The notes under the pieces: generated by a model
Database searches by the model: none
Told to the model about the DNA's origin: nothing
Seen by the model: the letters and a program-made list of their open reading frames with translations, nothing else
Source of the DNA: Aphanocapsa sp. GSE-SYN-MK-11-07L
Lineage (GTDB): Bacteria; Cyanobacteriota; Cyanobacteriia; Thermosynechococcales; Thermosynechococcaceae
NCBI GenBank assembly: GCA_019359715.1
Contig: JAHHGS010000080.1
Coordinates: forward strand, 1-64,000
Reading direction: 5' to 3'
Length of the DNA stretch: 64,000 nucleotides
Translations under genes and position numbers: made by a program
Part shown: positions 46,015 to 55,629 of the stretch, piece after piece
Numbering within the stretch: position 1 is the first letter of the stretch
Layout: each line of letters starts with the position of its first letter

Positions 46015-46950
46015 ATGAGCTTGATTTCTCCAATATTGGACTGGCAGCGGGCCAAGCTCTCCGCACTCTGGAAATTTTCTCGTCCCCATACGATTATTGG
46101 CACCAGTTTGAGCGTGCTGGGGCTGTACGGCATGGCTCTAGCGCCAGCAGCGTTCTCCCCGGCAAGCTTGACCGATTTAGGATGGGCTTGGCTGGCGTGT
46201 TTGGCGGGTAATGTTTACATTGTCGGTCTGAATCAGCTCACAGATGTGGCGATCGACCAGATCAACAAACCCCACTTGCCGTTAGCAGCAGGAGAGTTTT
46301 CCCGATCGCAGGGAATAGCGATCGTGAGCGTTAGTGGAATTGTGGCGCTGGCGATCGCGATTTGGCAAGGGCCAGGGTTGCTAGTCACAGTGGCCTTAAG
46401 CTTGCTGATTGGCACTGCCTATTCGCTGCCGCCGATCCGGCTGAAGCGGTTTCCAGTTTGGGCGGCGCTATGCATTTTTGGCGTCCGGGGTGTGATTGTC
46501 AACTTAGGCCTATTTCTGCATTTTCAAAGCCAATTTGGCAGCGGCAGCGGGATTCCACCCCAAGTCTGGGCGTTAACTGTTTTTGTCGTTGTGTTCACCT
46601 TTGCGATCGCCATCTTCAAAGACATTCCAGACATTGAGGGCGATCGTCAGTACAAAATCACAACTCTGACGATTAAGCTGGGCGCGCGGCGCGTCTTTAA
46701 CCTGGCTCTGTGGGTATTGACGACCTGCTATCTAGGAATGGCGATCGCGGCTTTGGCTGGTTTGCCAGGCGTACAAACAGTGGGCTTAATTGTCACCCAG
46801 TTAGGGCTGCTGGCTCTACTGTGGTGGCGCAGCCGAGGCGTAGATTTAGCCGATAAAAAGGCGATCGCGAGTTTTTATCAATTTATTTGGAAGCTGTTTT
46901 TTCTGGAATATTTGATTTTTCCAATCATTTGCTTATTCGGGCAATCTTAA
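46015..46950 (+). CDS. hpt: homogentisate phytyltransferase
   Basis: UbiA-family prenyltransferase that joins phytyl diphosphate to homogentisate, the first committed step of tocopherol synthesis. From ATG at 46015 the protein has 311 residues, eight to nine transmembrane helices, and the two diphosphate/magnesium motifs NQLTDVAIDQINKPHLPLAA (about 78-97) and DIPDIEGDRQYKI. The start of the family, LWKFSRPHTIIGTSLS, is well kept. The upstream frame from 45976 is rejected as it lacks family similarity. Confidence 0.93.
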   Translation: MSLISPILDWQRAKLSALWKFSRPHTIIGTSLSVLGLYGMALAPAAFSPASLTDLGWAWLACLAGNVYIVGLNQLTDVAIDQINKPHLPLAAGEFSRSQGIAIVSVSGIVALAIAIWQGPGLLVTVALSLLIGTAYSLPPIRLKRFPVWAALCIFGVRGVIVNLGLFLHFQSQFGSGSGIPPQVWALTVFVVVFTFAIAIFKDIPDIEGDRQYKITTLTIKLGARRVFNLALWVLTTCYLGMAIAALAGLPGVQTVGLIVTQLGLLALLWWRSRGVDLADKKAIASFYQFIWKLFFLEYLIFPIICLFGQS

Positions 46951-47033
46951 ATCATTAATTCGCCGATCAATCTTTACTCAGTTGATGAGAGGTATGCTAA
47001 TTTCGTGGTAGGTGTCGCTCTTCTTAAATCATT

Positions 47034-47255
47034 ATGCGATCTCTAAAAAATTACACCATTGTACTGCGCCCTGATGATAATGAAACCTTTGTTGCTTATG
47101 TTCCAGCGATCGCAGGCTGTCACGCTTGGGGAAAGACCATAGAGGAAGCACAAGCCGAACTGATCCAAGTGTTTGAGATGATTCGAGAGGAGTATCAAGC
47201 GGCAGATCAAAAGCTACCCAATGATGTTGAGATAGCTGTGCCTAATGCCCGCTAA
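47034..47255 (+). CDS. hicB: HicB-type antitoxin
   Basis: 73 residues: the HicB partial-RNase-H-like fold with YTIVLRPDDNETFVAYVPAI and GCHAWGKTIEEAQAELIQV. It would bind and block HicA and, through a C-terminal DNA-binding part, repress the operon; here the C-terminus is short (to DVEIAVPNAR) and lacks an evident ribbon-helix-helix, so repression is uncertain. It overlaps hicA by 11 bases and is placed first, the reverse of the commonest hicAB order. Confidence 0.88.
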   Translation: MRSLKNYTIVLRPDDNETFVAYVPAIAGCHAWGKTIEEAQAELIQVFEMIREEYQAADQKLPNDVEIAVPNAR

Positions 47256-47457
47256 AGCAAAAGAAATCGAACGGGTGGCAAGAAAACTGGGGTTTGAAAA
47301 AGCGCGGCAAAAAGGCAGTCATGCCCGATGGAAACATGCTGACGGAAGGGCAACCACAATTCCGATTCACAGCAATGTGGAGATAGGCAGCTGGTTGTTC
47401 CAAGAAATTCTAAGCCAGTTGGGGATCAGCGAGGAAGAGTTCAACCAATTGCGCTAA
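47245..47457 (+). CDS. hicA: HicA-type mRNA interferase toxin
   Basis: 70 residues with the double-stranded-RNA-binding-like HicA fold: KEIERVARKLGFEKARQKGSHARWKH, in which the catalytic His of GSH is present, then ATTIPIHSNVEIGSW. It would cut mRNA when HicB is degraded. ATG at 47245 lies inside the hicB end, so translation is coupled. A hairpin at 47468-47499 follows the stop. Confidence 0.9.
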   Translation: MPAKAKEIERVARKLGFEKARQKGSHARWKHADGRATTIPIHSNVEIGSWLFQEILSQLGISEEEFNQLR

Positions 47458-47756
47458 AGCGTAAAGTCTCACCAGTTAGGATCACAGCGAATTGGTGAGC
47501 TATTTTGATCTCTGCATCTAGTTCAGACAGGTACAATCAAAGTAGACTGAACTAGGCAGCCGGGGAATGGGCTAGTCCTTAGTTTCTGAACAACTGTCAA
47601 ACAATTAATCTGTCAGAGCTTTTGATCTACATCCGCTATCTCTGTTCAGGGTTGCGACGCATCATTCAGAAATTGTTCTAAGTTGCCGGGATGGGTTAAT
47701 CAATTATTAATCCTGGGCAATTAGGGTTGAGTGTGACTGGGCAAAGAGGGGAGCAG
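47458..47756 (+). promoter_or_regulatory. leader region of the ABC transporter operon, with a hairpin after hicA
   Basis: CTCACCA (47468-47474) / TGGTGAG (47493-47499) forms a stem beyond hicA followed by CTATTTT, a weak terminator. The rest, up to the AGGGGAG site before 47757, has several short paired segments (GTTAAT/ATTAATC near 47695-47715) but matches no riboswitch I can name with confidence; the guanidine-I core is not present in a convincing form. Confidence 0.35.
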
Positions 47757-49124
47757 ATGAAGACCAAAGCAGCAGTGGAATCTCTGAGCAAGCTGATCAG
47801 CGTGGGCAAGTCTTATCAGCAGCCCAACGGTCAGACCATTACGATCATGGAGAACATTAACCTGGAGCTTCGCACCGGGGAAATTGTCGCCCTGCTTGGC
47901 CCATCCGGTTCCGGTAAATCAACCCTGATGCGAATTATCGCCGGACTGATTGCCCCTTCTAACGGCGAGGTGCTTTACCGCGATCGCCCAATGGTCGGGC
48001 TGAACCCTGGTGCCGCAATTGTCTTTCAAAACTCAGCCCTTTATCCCTGGCTGACCGTGTTCGAAAACGTCGAGTTGGGCTTAAAGGCGATCGGGGAAGG
48101 CCCGAAATCGCGGCGGCGTAAAGCCCTGCGGATGATCGATATCATTGGTCTGGATGGGTTTGAAAACGCTTACCCCAAGGAGCTTTCCGGCGGGATGCGG
48201 CAACGAGTGGGCTTCGCCCGCGCCCTGGCCGTAGAGCCAGAGCTGCTCTGCATGGATGAACCGTTTTCGGCTTTGGATGTCTTGACTGCCGAGAACTTGC
48301 GGTTTGAACTGTTAGACCTGTGGCTGGAAGACAAAATTCCCACCCAAAGTATTTTAATTGTCACCCACAACATTGAAGAAGCGGTGATTTTGGCGGATCG
48401 GATTATTGTGCTGGGGCGCAACCCCGGCCGGATTCGGGCCGATTTCCCGATGACTTTGCCCCACTACCGCGATCGCAAACATCCGGCCTTTCAGGCGATC
48501 GTTGACCGCGTGTACAAAATTCTCACCAATCCCGACTTAGATGAGGCAGAGCCAGAACCTGTTGCGATCGGGCAATCGGCCCCGGAACCGCAGACCGTCA
48601 AGTACCAAAACCTGCCCCACGTCCGGATTGGTTCAGTGGCAGGCTTATTGGAACTAATTGAAAACCGGAAAGAAGACCTCTATCGGTTGGGGCAAGAGCT
48701 GCAATTAGAAATTGACGACATTTTGCCAATTGTCGAAGCGGCCAAGCTGATGCATTTAGTCGCTTTGGATGAGGGTGATATTTCGCTGACCCCAATTGGG
48801 CAGGCTTTTCTGGAAGGCGACATTGATGAACGCAAGAATACAATTGGCGAGCAGCTTCTCAAGCATATTCGGCTGGTTAAGCAAATTCGCGCTCTGCTGA
48901 CAGCAAAGCAAAATCAGCGACTGGCCGAAGCCCTCGTGTTAGACATTTTGGAGCGCCACTTCACTCCCCAAGAAGCCAATCGCCAGCTCAACACAGCGAT
49001 CGACTGGGGACGCTACGCCGAACTCTACAGCTACGACGATCCGGCTGGCGAAATTTTCCTAGAGTCTCACGTCCCCGAAGAGCAGGACGAAGAACCGGTC
49101 GATGCCGAACCGACGGCTGTTTAG
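47757..49124 (+). CDS. ABC transporter ATP-binding protein with AAA-associated C-terminal domain
   Basis: 455 residues from ATG at 47757, preceded by a strong GAGGGGAG site. The ATPase of the nitrate/taurine/sulfonate-type family has Walker A GPSGSGKST, the Q-loop in FQNSALYPWL, signature LSGGMRQRV and Walker B LLCMDEPFSALD. A second part (about 310-440) is the AAA-associated/ABC-C-terminal module, all helical and likely regulatory. The next gene encodes a double permease, 88 bases downstream. No binding-protein gene is nearby, so the substrate is unknown; an anion is the family default. Confidence 0.9.
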   Translation: MKTKAAVESLSKLISVGKSYQQPNGQTITIMENINLELRTGEIVALLGPSGSGKSTLMRIIAGLIAPSNGEVLYRDRPMVGLNPGAAIVFQNSALYPWLTVFENVELGLKAIGEGPKSRRRKALRMIDIIGLDGFENAYPKELSGGMRQRVGFARALAVEPELLCMDEPFSALDVLTAENLRFELLDLWLEDKIPTQSILIVTHNIEEAVILADRIIVLGRNPGRIRADFPMTLPHYRDRKHPAFQAIVDRVYKILTNPDLDEAEPEPVAIGQSAPEPQTVKYQNLPHVRIGSVAGLLELIENRKEDLYRLGQELQLEIDDILPIVEAAKLMHLVALDEGDISLTPIGQAFLEGDIDERKNTIGEQLLKHIRLVKQIRALLTAKQNQRLAEALVLDILERHFTPQEANRQLNTAIDWGRYAELYSYDDPAGEIFLESHVPEEQDEEPVDAEPTAV

Positions 49125-49212
49125 GGGAGATTGACTTACACCCTCTAATTCAAACGTTCTTCTGAATCAAATTCTTCTGACCAAAACTGCAAACTCAGGA
49201 TTAGCAACTGCC

Positions 49213-50946
49213 ATGACCCGGCCTTTAACACCCGCAAACAAAACCAATGGGCGACTGAATTGGACTTGGCAGGATGGGCTCATTATTTTGGCGATCGTGG
49301 CGGTGATTTTTGGAATTGTCAAAACCGCCGCCACCTTTACAGGCGGCTACGACCCCAACTTACAGATGGATCTCTCGCCGAGCAGCCTGCCTGCCTATAC
49401 CGCCCAAACCCTGCTGCGGATGGTGGCTGCTTATTTTCTGTCCTTGGTGTTCAGCTTGGGCTATGCGTACCTGGCCTTTTACAACAAAGTTGCGGAGCGG
49501 GTGCTGCTGCCCTTGCTCGATATTTTGCAGTCGATTCCTGTCTTATCGTTTTTGCCAGGGGTCGTGCTGGCTTTGATTGGCCTATTTCCGGGGCAGCAAA
49601 TTGGGCTAGAACTGGCCTCAGTAATTTTGATTTTTACCGGCATGGCTTGGAACATGACCTTTAGCTTTCACCAGTCATTGACCGGCGTGCCGCGAGAGCT
49701 GCGGGAAGTGGCCAGGGTTTATCGCTTGAGCTGGTGGCAAAACTTCTGGACTTTAGATTTACCCGCCGGGGTAATTGGGCTGATCTGGAACAGCGTTATG
49801 TCTGTGGCTGGCGGATGGTTTTTCTTAATTGCGATCGAGTCGTTTACCCTCGGCAACCAAAGCTTTACGCTGCCGGGCTTGGGATCTTATCTAGGGACGG
49901 CGGCTAACCAGGGCAACTACATGGCTTTGGGCTATGGCTTAATGACGCTGATTGGCGTAATTATTCTGATTGACCTGTTAATTTGGCGACCGCTGATTGC
50001 CTGGGGCGAAAAGTTTAAGTTTCAGTTGGTGCAAGCCGAAAGCGTTCCGCAGTCGTTTGTTTTAGACTTTCTACGCCGATCGCCCACCTTACGAGCAATT
50101 AACCTCCGGCTAGTTGAACCCCTCCGCGAAAGCATTGATTCGCAGTTTGCGTCTCGCCCCGCCCAGAGCGCTCGAACTGCCAGAAAACATCCTCAAAATC
50201 GAAATCAGTGGGTAAATTGGTTTTTTGTAAGTGGGTTTGCCTTCTTGGTGCTCTGGGGCACCTGGGAAGCGGTTTTACTGCTGCGGCTGCTGTCGTGGGC
50301 CGACTGGAAAACGGTTGTATTCGGGGCAATTATTACGACGCTGCGGGTAATTGCTGCCCTGAGTTTATCTTTACTATGGACGGTGCCGGTGGGAGTAGCG
50401 ATCGGGCGTAACCCCCGTTTGGCGCAGCTTTTGCAGCCAGTGGTTCAAATTGCTGCCTCGGTGCCAGCCACGGCGTTATTTCCGGTTTTACTGCTGGCCT
50501 TAGCAAATGTTGGCGGTGGCTTACAGATTGGTTCTGTGCTGTTGATGATGCTCGGAACCATGTGGTACATCCTGTTCAACGTGATCGCGGGGGCGCAGTC
50601 GATTCCAACCGAGCTATTTGAAGCTGCCACTGTCTACCAGTTAGATCTAATCCAGCGCTGGAAAACCGTCATTCTGCCCGGCATTTTTCCTTACCTAATC
50701 ACTGGCATCATTACGGCCGTCGGCGGCGCTTGGAATGCCAGCATTGTCAGTGAATACGTCCAGTTTCGCGGCCAGACTGAATTCACGCTGGGACTAGGCT
50801 CGACCATTTCTGAAGCGAGTGCGGCAGGTAATTTTCCCTTGCTGCTGGCTTCAACTGTGACGATGTCTCTGCTCGTTGTTTTAACCAATCGCCTAGTTTG
50901 GCGACGACTCTATCAACTCGCCCAAACCAAGTACACTCTGCTCTGA
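49213..50946 (+). CDS. ABC transporter permease, two fused permease domains
   Basis: 577 residues with two BPD_transp_1 permease halves in one chain: the first (about 40-265) has the coupling motif ELREVARVYRLSWWQNFW, the second (about 360-570) ELFEAATVYQLDLIQRWK. Each half has about five to six membrane helices, joined by a polar linker (about 280-335). A single chain would thus make the whole membrane pore with two copies of the ATPase. This layout recurs in cyanobacteria. Transported substrate unknown. Confidence 0.9.
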   Translation: MTRPLTPANKTNGRLNWTWQDGLIILAIVAVIFGIVKTAATFTGGYDPNLQMDLSPSSLPAYTAQTLLRMVAAYFLSLVFSLGYAYLAFYNKVAERVLLPLLDILQSIPVLSFLPGVVLALIGLFPGQQIGLELASVILIFTGMAWNMTFSFHQSLTGVPRELREVARVYRLSWWQNFWTLDLPAGVIGLIWNSVMSVAGGWFFLIAIESFTLGNQSFTLPGLGSYLGTAANQGNYMALGYGLMTLIGVIILIDLLIWRPLIAWGEKFKFQLVQAESVPQSFVLDFLRRSPTLRAINLRLVEPLRESIDSQFASRPAQSARTARKHPQNRNQWVNWFFVSGFAFLVLWGTWEAVLLLRLLSWADWKTVVFGAIITTLRVIAALSLSLLWTVPVGVAIGRNPRLAQLLQPVVQIAASVPATALFPVLLLALANVGGGLQIGSVLLMMLGTMWYILFNVIAGAQSIPTELFEAATVYQLDLIQRWKTVILPGIFPYLITGIITAVGGAWNASIVSEYVQFRGQTEFTLGLGSTISEASAAGNFPLLLASTVTMSLLVVLTNRLVWRRLYQLAQTKYTLL

Positions 50947-50986
50947 TCTAGGACTTTTACAACATTGAGTTAAACTTTAATTCTTG

Positions 50987-53422
50987 CTACTGATTGCTCG
51001 TCTGCCAATCGGTTAGCACACCATAGACTCCCCAAATCGCCATTGGGCGCAGGTACATGCAGGCTCGAAACGTGCCAACCGCCGTGATTGCTTCTGGAGT
51101 GCGGAACTGCAAACCGTTGCTGTAAATTTGCTTGACCACGACTTCGGTTAGCGTCAGGGCTTCGGTTTTCATACCGATTTGGAGCAGGAACGCCGCCAAG
51201 CCAAAGTTGATGCCCGTCCAGACTTCTAGCGGGTGAGTAGCATCCGGCTTTTCGGGGGAACCACCGGGGCGCAAGCCATTCGCTGCGCCAAGGGAACCGT
51301 TGTTAAATTTTAGAAAACAAGTGTCGTAGACGGTTTCGAGAGCAGAGCGGGCGCAGTCTGCTGGCACCACATCGGGTAGACCGAGCAGCCGAGCGTAGAA
51401 CTGCCCACAGAGCTGATCTGCCATCACCACATCAGAGCCACTGCCGCTGTCCAGACGGTAATACTGACCGTTCCAGAGCTTGTCTTGATAGAGGGGACGC
51501 GATTGGGCCAGCCAGGTTTGATAGGTAGCAATGGTTGCTGGCAGTCCAGCCGCTGGATCGGGTTGCGTTGAGAGCAGGTTTGCGATCGCGATCGCCGCTT
51601 CCAAGGCAGCAATCCACAGCCCGCCGCAGTAGGCGCTAATTCCCTGCAAGCGCCAGTCATCAAAGGTTTGATCTGGGGCCCCAGAGTTTTCCGGGATGCC
51701 ATCGTTGTCTAGATCAAACGTTTTGAGGTAGGCTAACGCTGCCTGAATCGCTGGCCAGCAGGTGGCTAAAAACTCGTAGTCTGTGCCGCCTGTAAACAAG
51801 AAATCTCGATAGACCAGCAGGACAAAATCGGCGGGTAGGTCTTTCCAGAGATTGCAGTCTTGGTAGCTGGTGTAGTTGGTTTTTTCCCAAACGTGCTCAT
51901 TCGGTGCCCCCAAATCGTGGGGGGTCGCATTGGCAACTTTGCGAACGGCGATCGGGCTTTCAACGCCCTGAGTGTAGTAATAGCCAATCACTCTCGAACT
52001 GGGGTCAGCGGTCGGAATGGCGCGGGCAAAGGCTTCCATCACCGACTTTTCCAGCCGTGGCCACAGCATCAGGAGGGCAAAGGAGCCGTACAGCCGGACA
52101 TCTAAACTCTCGTACCAGCGGTAGTCGAGACATTCCAAAATTGCAAACTGCCCGATCGGATCGCGCTCATCGGCAGCGCTCCAGAGACTGCCGCCGCTGG
52201 TTAAGTCATACAGCTCGTTGAATAAAGCCATTTTCAGCCAATCTGGGCAGTCAGGGCGCTCTAAGATCGGCTGCTGCCAGGCTTGAATTTGCTCCCGCCA
52301 AGTTTGGTGCAGTTTGAGGGCGGTGCGAGCGATCGCCCAGGCATTTTGCCCATTTCGACCAAAAAAGTCCGTGTAGCGGCGAAAATAGGTGACTCCAGCC
52401 GCAAACTCCGTCACTGGCAAGTCCCAGGCAACAACAAACGGAATTTGGCGGGTCTGCCCCGGTGCGAGGGTTAAGCGAACCGCGATCGCCGTGGCCACCT
52501 GTTCCCCGTCCGTAGCCGGGCGTTCGTCATCGAAATTAGCTAGCGAGCCATCGGCCGCAAAGGACTGCCAAATTTCCGCCCCATCTCCAGCCGGATTCCA
52601 GCGGGTGTAATAAAAAATTTCGCTGTTGTAGGGCGAAGAGACAGTGGCGATCGCCCATTGTCCATCCCCTTCTGCAATTGGGCGATCGGAAGGCGATCGC
52701 TCCAACAGGCAACCCACCCGCCCGTTATCGTCTAACACCCGATTGAAGTTGCCGCTGCTTTGGCCCCAGCGGGGGCGGTACTCGTATTCTGGACTGCCAT
52801 CGTCCCGCACCTGCACGGTTGGCGACTTGTTGGCATTTGTAAACCAGCCGACCAGATTTTGCCAGGTCAGCAGGATACTGAGGGTAATGGGCTGGTCGGT
52901 TGGATTGTGGGCTGTCCACTCAAACACCGCGATCGGGTAGCTGGTGTCCTGGTAATTCCCAGGCAGAATCGGTGAAAACTGCTCGCAGACCAACTGCGCC
53001 TGCAATACGCCTTCGTAGGCAAACCAACTGCGTGGATACAGGGCGTGATACGTACCCGTGGTTTGATGCTGATCACTAGCCGGATACCAATTCCAGGCGG
53101 AGAGAGTGCCATCGCGGGGCGGTTCCGTGCTGAGGGCATAGGCTTGGCTGGGCTGGCTGCCCACTTGCTCAAACACGCTAAATTGGCAGGCCGGAATGGT
53201 TTGAAAAATATGCTCACCGCCGTCAAGATGCCAAAGGTTAAAGTCGCCCCTCGGCGATCGCCCAATGCAGCCGCCGCCAAATCCACCCAAGGGCATCCCA
53301 TGCCAAGGCCCGTCATCTAAGTTGCTGGCATAGCGGACGGTATAGGGTTTTTCCCAGCCCAGGCCAATTGGGCGCGTCCAGGCACACTCAGGAATGGAGG
53401 GGAGTTGGAGCAAATTTTTCAT
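50987..53422 (-). CDS. GH116 glycoside hydrolase (non-lysosomal glucosylceramidase-like)
   Basis: 811 residues with two parts: the N-terminal beta domain (GBA2_[32 protein letters not shown]) and the C-terminal catalytic (alpha/alpha)6 barrel. The nucleophile Glu is expected in the [14 protein letters not shown] block and the acid Asp in [18 protein letters not shown]116 enzymes cleave beta-glucosides or beta-xylosides, including glycolipids; in cyanobacteria a role in glucosylglycerol-lipid or monoglucosyl-lipid turnover is possible but not proved. No signal peptide. Divergent from msrA; no adjacent sugar transporter. Confidence 0.92.
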   Translation of the reverse strand: MKNLLQLPSIPECAWTRPIGLGWEKPYTVRYASNLDDGPWHGMPLGGFGGGCIGRSPRGDFNLWHLDGGEHIFQTIPACQFSVFEQVGSQPSQAYALSTEPPRDGTLSAWNWYPASDQHQTTGTYHALYPRSWFAYEGVLQAQLVCEQFSPILPGNYQDTSYPIAVFEWTAHNPTDQPITLSILLTWQNLVGWFTNANKSPTVQVRDDGSPEYEYRPRWGQSSGNFNRVLDDNGRVGCLLERSPSDRPIAEGDGQWAIATVSSPYNSEIFYYTRWNPAGDGAEIWQSFAADGSLANFDDERPATDGEQVATAIAVRLTLAPGQTRQIPFVVAWDLPVTEFAAGVTYFRRYTDFFGRNGQNAWAIARTALKLHQTWREQIQAWQQPILERPDCPDWLKMALFNELYDLTSGGSLWSAADERDPIGQFAILECLDYRWYESLDVRLYGSFALLMLWPRLEKSVMEAFARAIPTADPSSRVIGYYYTQGVESPIAVRKVANATPHDLGAPNEHVWEKTNYTSYQDCNLWKDLPADFVLLVYRDFLFTGGTDYEFLATCWPAIQAALAYLKTFDLDNDGIPENSGAPDQTFDDWRLQGISAYCGGLWIAALEAAIAIANLLSTQPDPAAGLPATIATYQTWLAQSRPLYQDKLWNGQYYRLDSGSGSDVVMADQLCGQFYARLLGLPDVVPADCARSALETVYDTCFLKFNNGSLGAANGLRPGGSPEKPDATHPLEVWTGINFGLAAFLLQIGMKTEALTLTEVVVKQIYSNGLQFRTPEAITAVGTFRACMYLRPMAIWGVYGVLTDWQTSNQ

Positions 53423-53530
53423 CTCACCATTCTACGGGGTTGTCGCCATTCAGATCAGGCGCAATTGTTATACTGCTTGTTAAGGATGTTGAATCAGTTT
53501 TCATCTGGAGTCGAACCTCCTACAGGATTT

Positions 53531-54193
53531 ATGGCATTATTTGGTTTTGGTAAAAAGCTCACCCTACCCAGCCCGCAAGAAGCCCTGCCTGGACGGACAC
53601 AGGCGATGCCTGTGCCAGCCCAGCACTATGTCAACGGCAACCCGCTTCAGCCCCCCTATCCAGATGGGATGGAGCTAGCCCTGTTTGGGCTTGGCTGCTT
53701 TTGGGGAGCAGAGCGCAAGTTTTGGCAGCTGGCAGGCGTTTTTACGACTGCGGTGGGCTATGCGGCTGGCTTGACTCCTAACCCAACCTATGAAGAAGTC
53801 TGCTCCGGCATGACCGGACATAACGAAGTTGTGCAGGTGGTTTTTGACCCCCAAGTGGTCACCTATATGGACTTGGTCAAAACTTTTTGGGAAAGTCACA
53901 ACCCAACTCAAGGGATGCGCCAAGGCAATGATGCGGGCACTCAGTATCGCTCCGGCATTTATGTTTACTCTGACCAGCAGCGGCGATCGGCAGAAGTTTC
54001 CCTCGCAGCTTACCAAGCCTCCTTAACGGCCGCTGGACTGGGCGCAATTACCACTGAAATTTTGGATGCACCTGAGTTTTACTACGCCGAAGCTTACCAT
54101 CAGCAATATTTAGCCAAAAACTCGAACGGCTACTGCGGGTTAGGCGGTACAGGGGTTGAATGCCCAATTTCACCTTTGGCAACCAAGGTTTAA
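53531..54193 (+). CDS. msrA: peptide-methionine (S)-S-oxide reductase MsrA
   Basis: Reduces methionine-S-sulfoxide in proteins. ATG at 53531 gives 220 residues. The catalytic Cys is in [11 protein letters not shown]; the C-terminal recycling Cys pair is in [14 protein letters not shown], the two-Cys type. A 45-residue N-terminal arm precedes the fold and begins [17 protein letters not shown], as usual in cyanobacterial MsrA. A TATACT box lies at 53468-53473. The upstream frame to 53405 is rejected because it overlaps the GH116 start. Confidence 0.92.
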   Translation: MALFGFGKKLTLPSPQEALPGRTQAMPVPAQHYVNGNPLQPPYPDGMELALFGLGCFWGAERKFWQLAGVFTTAVGYAAGLTPNPTYEEVCSGMTGHNEVVQVVFDPQVVTYMDLVKTFWESHNPTQGMRQGNDAGTQYRSGIYVYSDQQRRSAEVSLAAYQASLTAAGLGAITTEILDAPEFYYAEAYHQQYLAKNSNGYCGLGGTGVECPISPLATKV

Positions 54194-54601
54194 GGCTGCC
54201 CAATCACAGACAAACCGCCATTCTACTGTGGCGCGACAGCCAAACTAAACGCTTAGAACTGAGATGAGACTTGATGGCAGGCTAGACCAACCAGCTAGTC
54301 TAAATATTGCATAGACAGGGCAGTTGAAGACAGTTGCAGCGGCGACGCTGCAATTAGTCCCAGTTAGGGTGTAGAGAATTCGCAGGTCGCAATTCAGTTC
54401 AGTCAAGGTTGTGAGGATTCTGAGATCAAGGCGGTATTTAACTAAATCTTTGGGATCGTTAAAATACGTGATCTCAAAACTTAGATTTTCATTAAGAAAG
54501 CCGCAATTACCTAAAATTGGTAGCTGAATGTTACGCAAAAGCCATAGATTGTAATCTCGTCTTTTTAAATCTTGGTAAAACAGCATTGAGTCGGAGTATT
54601 C
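54194..54601. other. 408-bp gap upstream of ctaA
   Basis: Between msrA and ctaA I see no gene I can support. A minus-strand frame of 113 codons (54245-54586) has internal TLTELNC/TLTGTNC direct repeats but no ribosome site, no family similarity and unusual codons. The underlying DNA repeats GTTAGGGTGTAGAGAATTC and GTCAAGGTTGTGAGGATTC (near 54363 and 54403) are about 40 bases apart. Probably the ctaA regulatory region. Confidence 0.35.
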
Positions 54602-55555
54602 ATGGCCAACTCTTCTTTCAGTCAAGCAAACCAAACAAGTTTATTCGCTGCTGATTCTAACCCTTCCTTTAATCATGCGCTTTGGATCAAACGACTAGTT
54701 TTTCTGATGGCAGGGATGACTTTATTCCTGATGGGCTTGGGTAGCGCGACGCGAGTAATGAATGCAGGCCTCTCTTGCCCAGATTGGCCGCTTTGCTACG
54801 GTGAACTGGTGCCACGTCAGCAAATGAATTTGCAAGTTTTTCTGGAATGGTTCCATCGGGTGATTGCTTCCAGCATGGGGCTGTTTGCGATCGCCCTTAC
54901 CGGTTTAGCCTGGGTTTGGCGCAAGTTTCTGCCTGCTTGGACTCCGGCTGCGGCCTGCTTCTGCCTTGTATTGGTAATTTTGCAGGGTATCTTGGGTGGT
55001 CTAACCGTTACAGAACTTTTGCGATTCGACATTGTGACGGCTCATTTGGGCACCGGACTACTATTTTTCTCAGCTCTGCTGGCAATCGGGATGATGCTAA
55101 CGCCCTATCAAGGAACCGGGGTCGCTGGTCGGCTGCCTTGGCTGAGCCTAATCGCCGCCGGACTAATTTATGGGCAAAGTTTACTGGGGGGTCTTGTTTC
55201 GTCGCAGTGGGCCCTGCACCAATGTCTGAGCGATTCCCGCCTGTGTGCCGTCATGCATAGTCACTTGGCTGGAGTTGTGCCTGCCAGTTTGTCGATTCTG
55301 CTGCTGTTCTATTTATCTTGGCGACAGCCAGCTTTACACCCGCTGCTGCGAGGTCTGAATTGGTCAGCCCTTAGTCTGCTAGGGCTACAAATTAGCTTGG
55401 GCGTGACTACGTTCAAATTGCACTTGCAGTTGGCTTGGGTAACCGTTGCCCATCAAGCCGTGGGGGCGGCCCTGCTGGGTACGCTAGTGGCGTTTAGTGT
55501 AATTGCCCTGCGCGATCGCCAACAAACCCATCAGCCTCTGATGCCCAATGCTTGA
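54602..55555 (+). CDS. ctaA: haem A synthase CtaA (COX15)
   Basis: Converts haem O to haem A for cytochrome c oxidase. 317 residues with eight transmembrane helices in two similar bundles. The conserved His ligands appear in EWFHRVIAS (first bundle), VTAHLGTGLL, MHSHLAG and VAHQAVGAAL; the periplasmic motif GLSCPDWPLCYG between helices 1 and 2 has the Cys pair. It is 74 bases upstream of ctaB on the same strand. The first 25 residues (polar) are variable. Confidence 0.94.
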   Translation: MANSSFSQANQTSLFAADSNPSFNHALWIKRLVFLMAGMTLFLMGLGSATRVMNAGLSCPDWPLCYGELVPRQQMNLQVFLEWFHRVIASSMGLFAIALTGLAWVWRKFLPAWTPAAACFCLVLVILQGILGGLTVTELLRFDIVTAHLGTGLLFFSALLAIGMMLTPYQGTGVAGRLPWLSLIAAGLIYGQSLLGGLVSSQWALHQCLSDSRLCAVMHSHLAGVVPASLSILLLFYLSWRQPALHPLLRGLNWSALSLLGLQISLGVTTFKLHLQLAWVTVAHQAVGAALLGTLVAFSVIALRDRQQTHQPLMPNA

Positions 55556-55629
55556 CTCTGAGCGCTTGACCAGTTTGTCGCTTTTCTGCTGATAAATTTG
55601 CTTCTTTGAGGAATATTCCGAATCTAACC

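Noticed and set aside
47520-47720. Guanidine-I (ykkC) riboswitch before the ABC transporter
   Set aside because: Fragments such as CTAGG...GCCGG and AGGGTTGCGA recall parts of it, but the conserved order and the GGTCCGAGAG core are missing.
54245-54634. Minus-strand open frame of 129 codons before ctaA
   Set aside because: It overlaps the ctaA start or, if shortened, lacks a ribosome site; no family features; codons look random. The gap is described instead.
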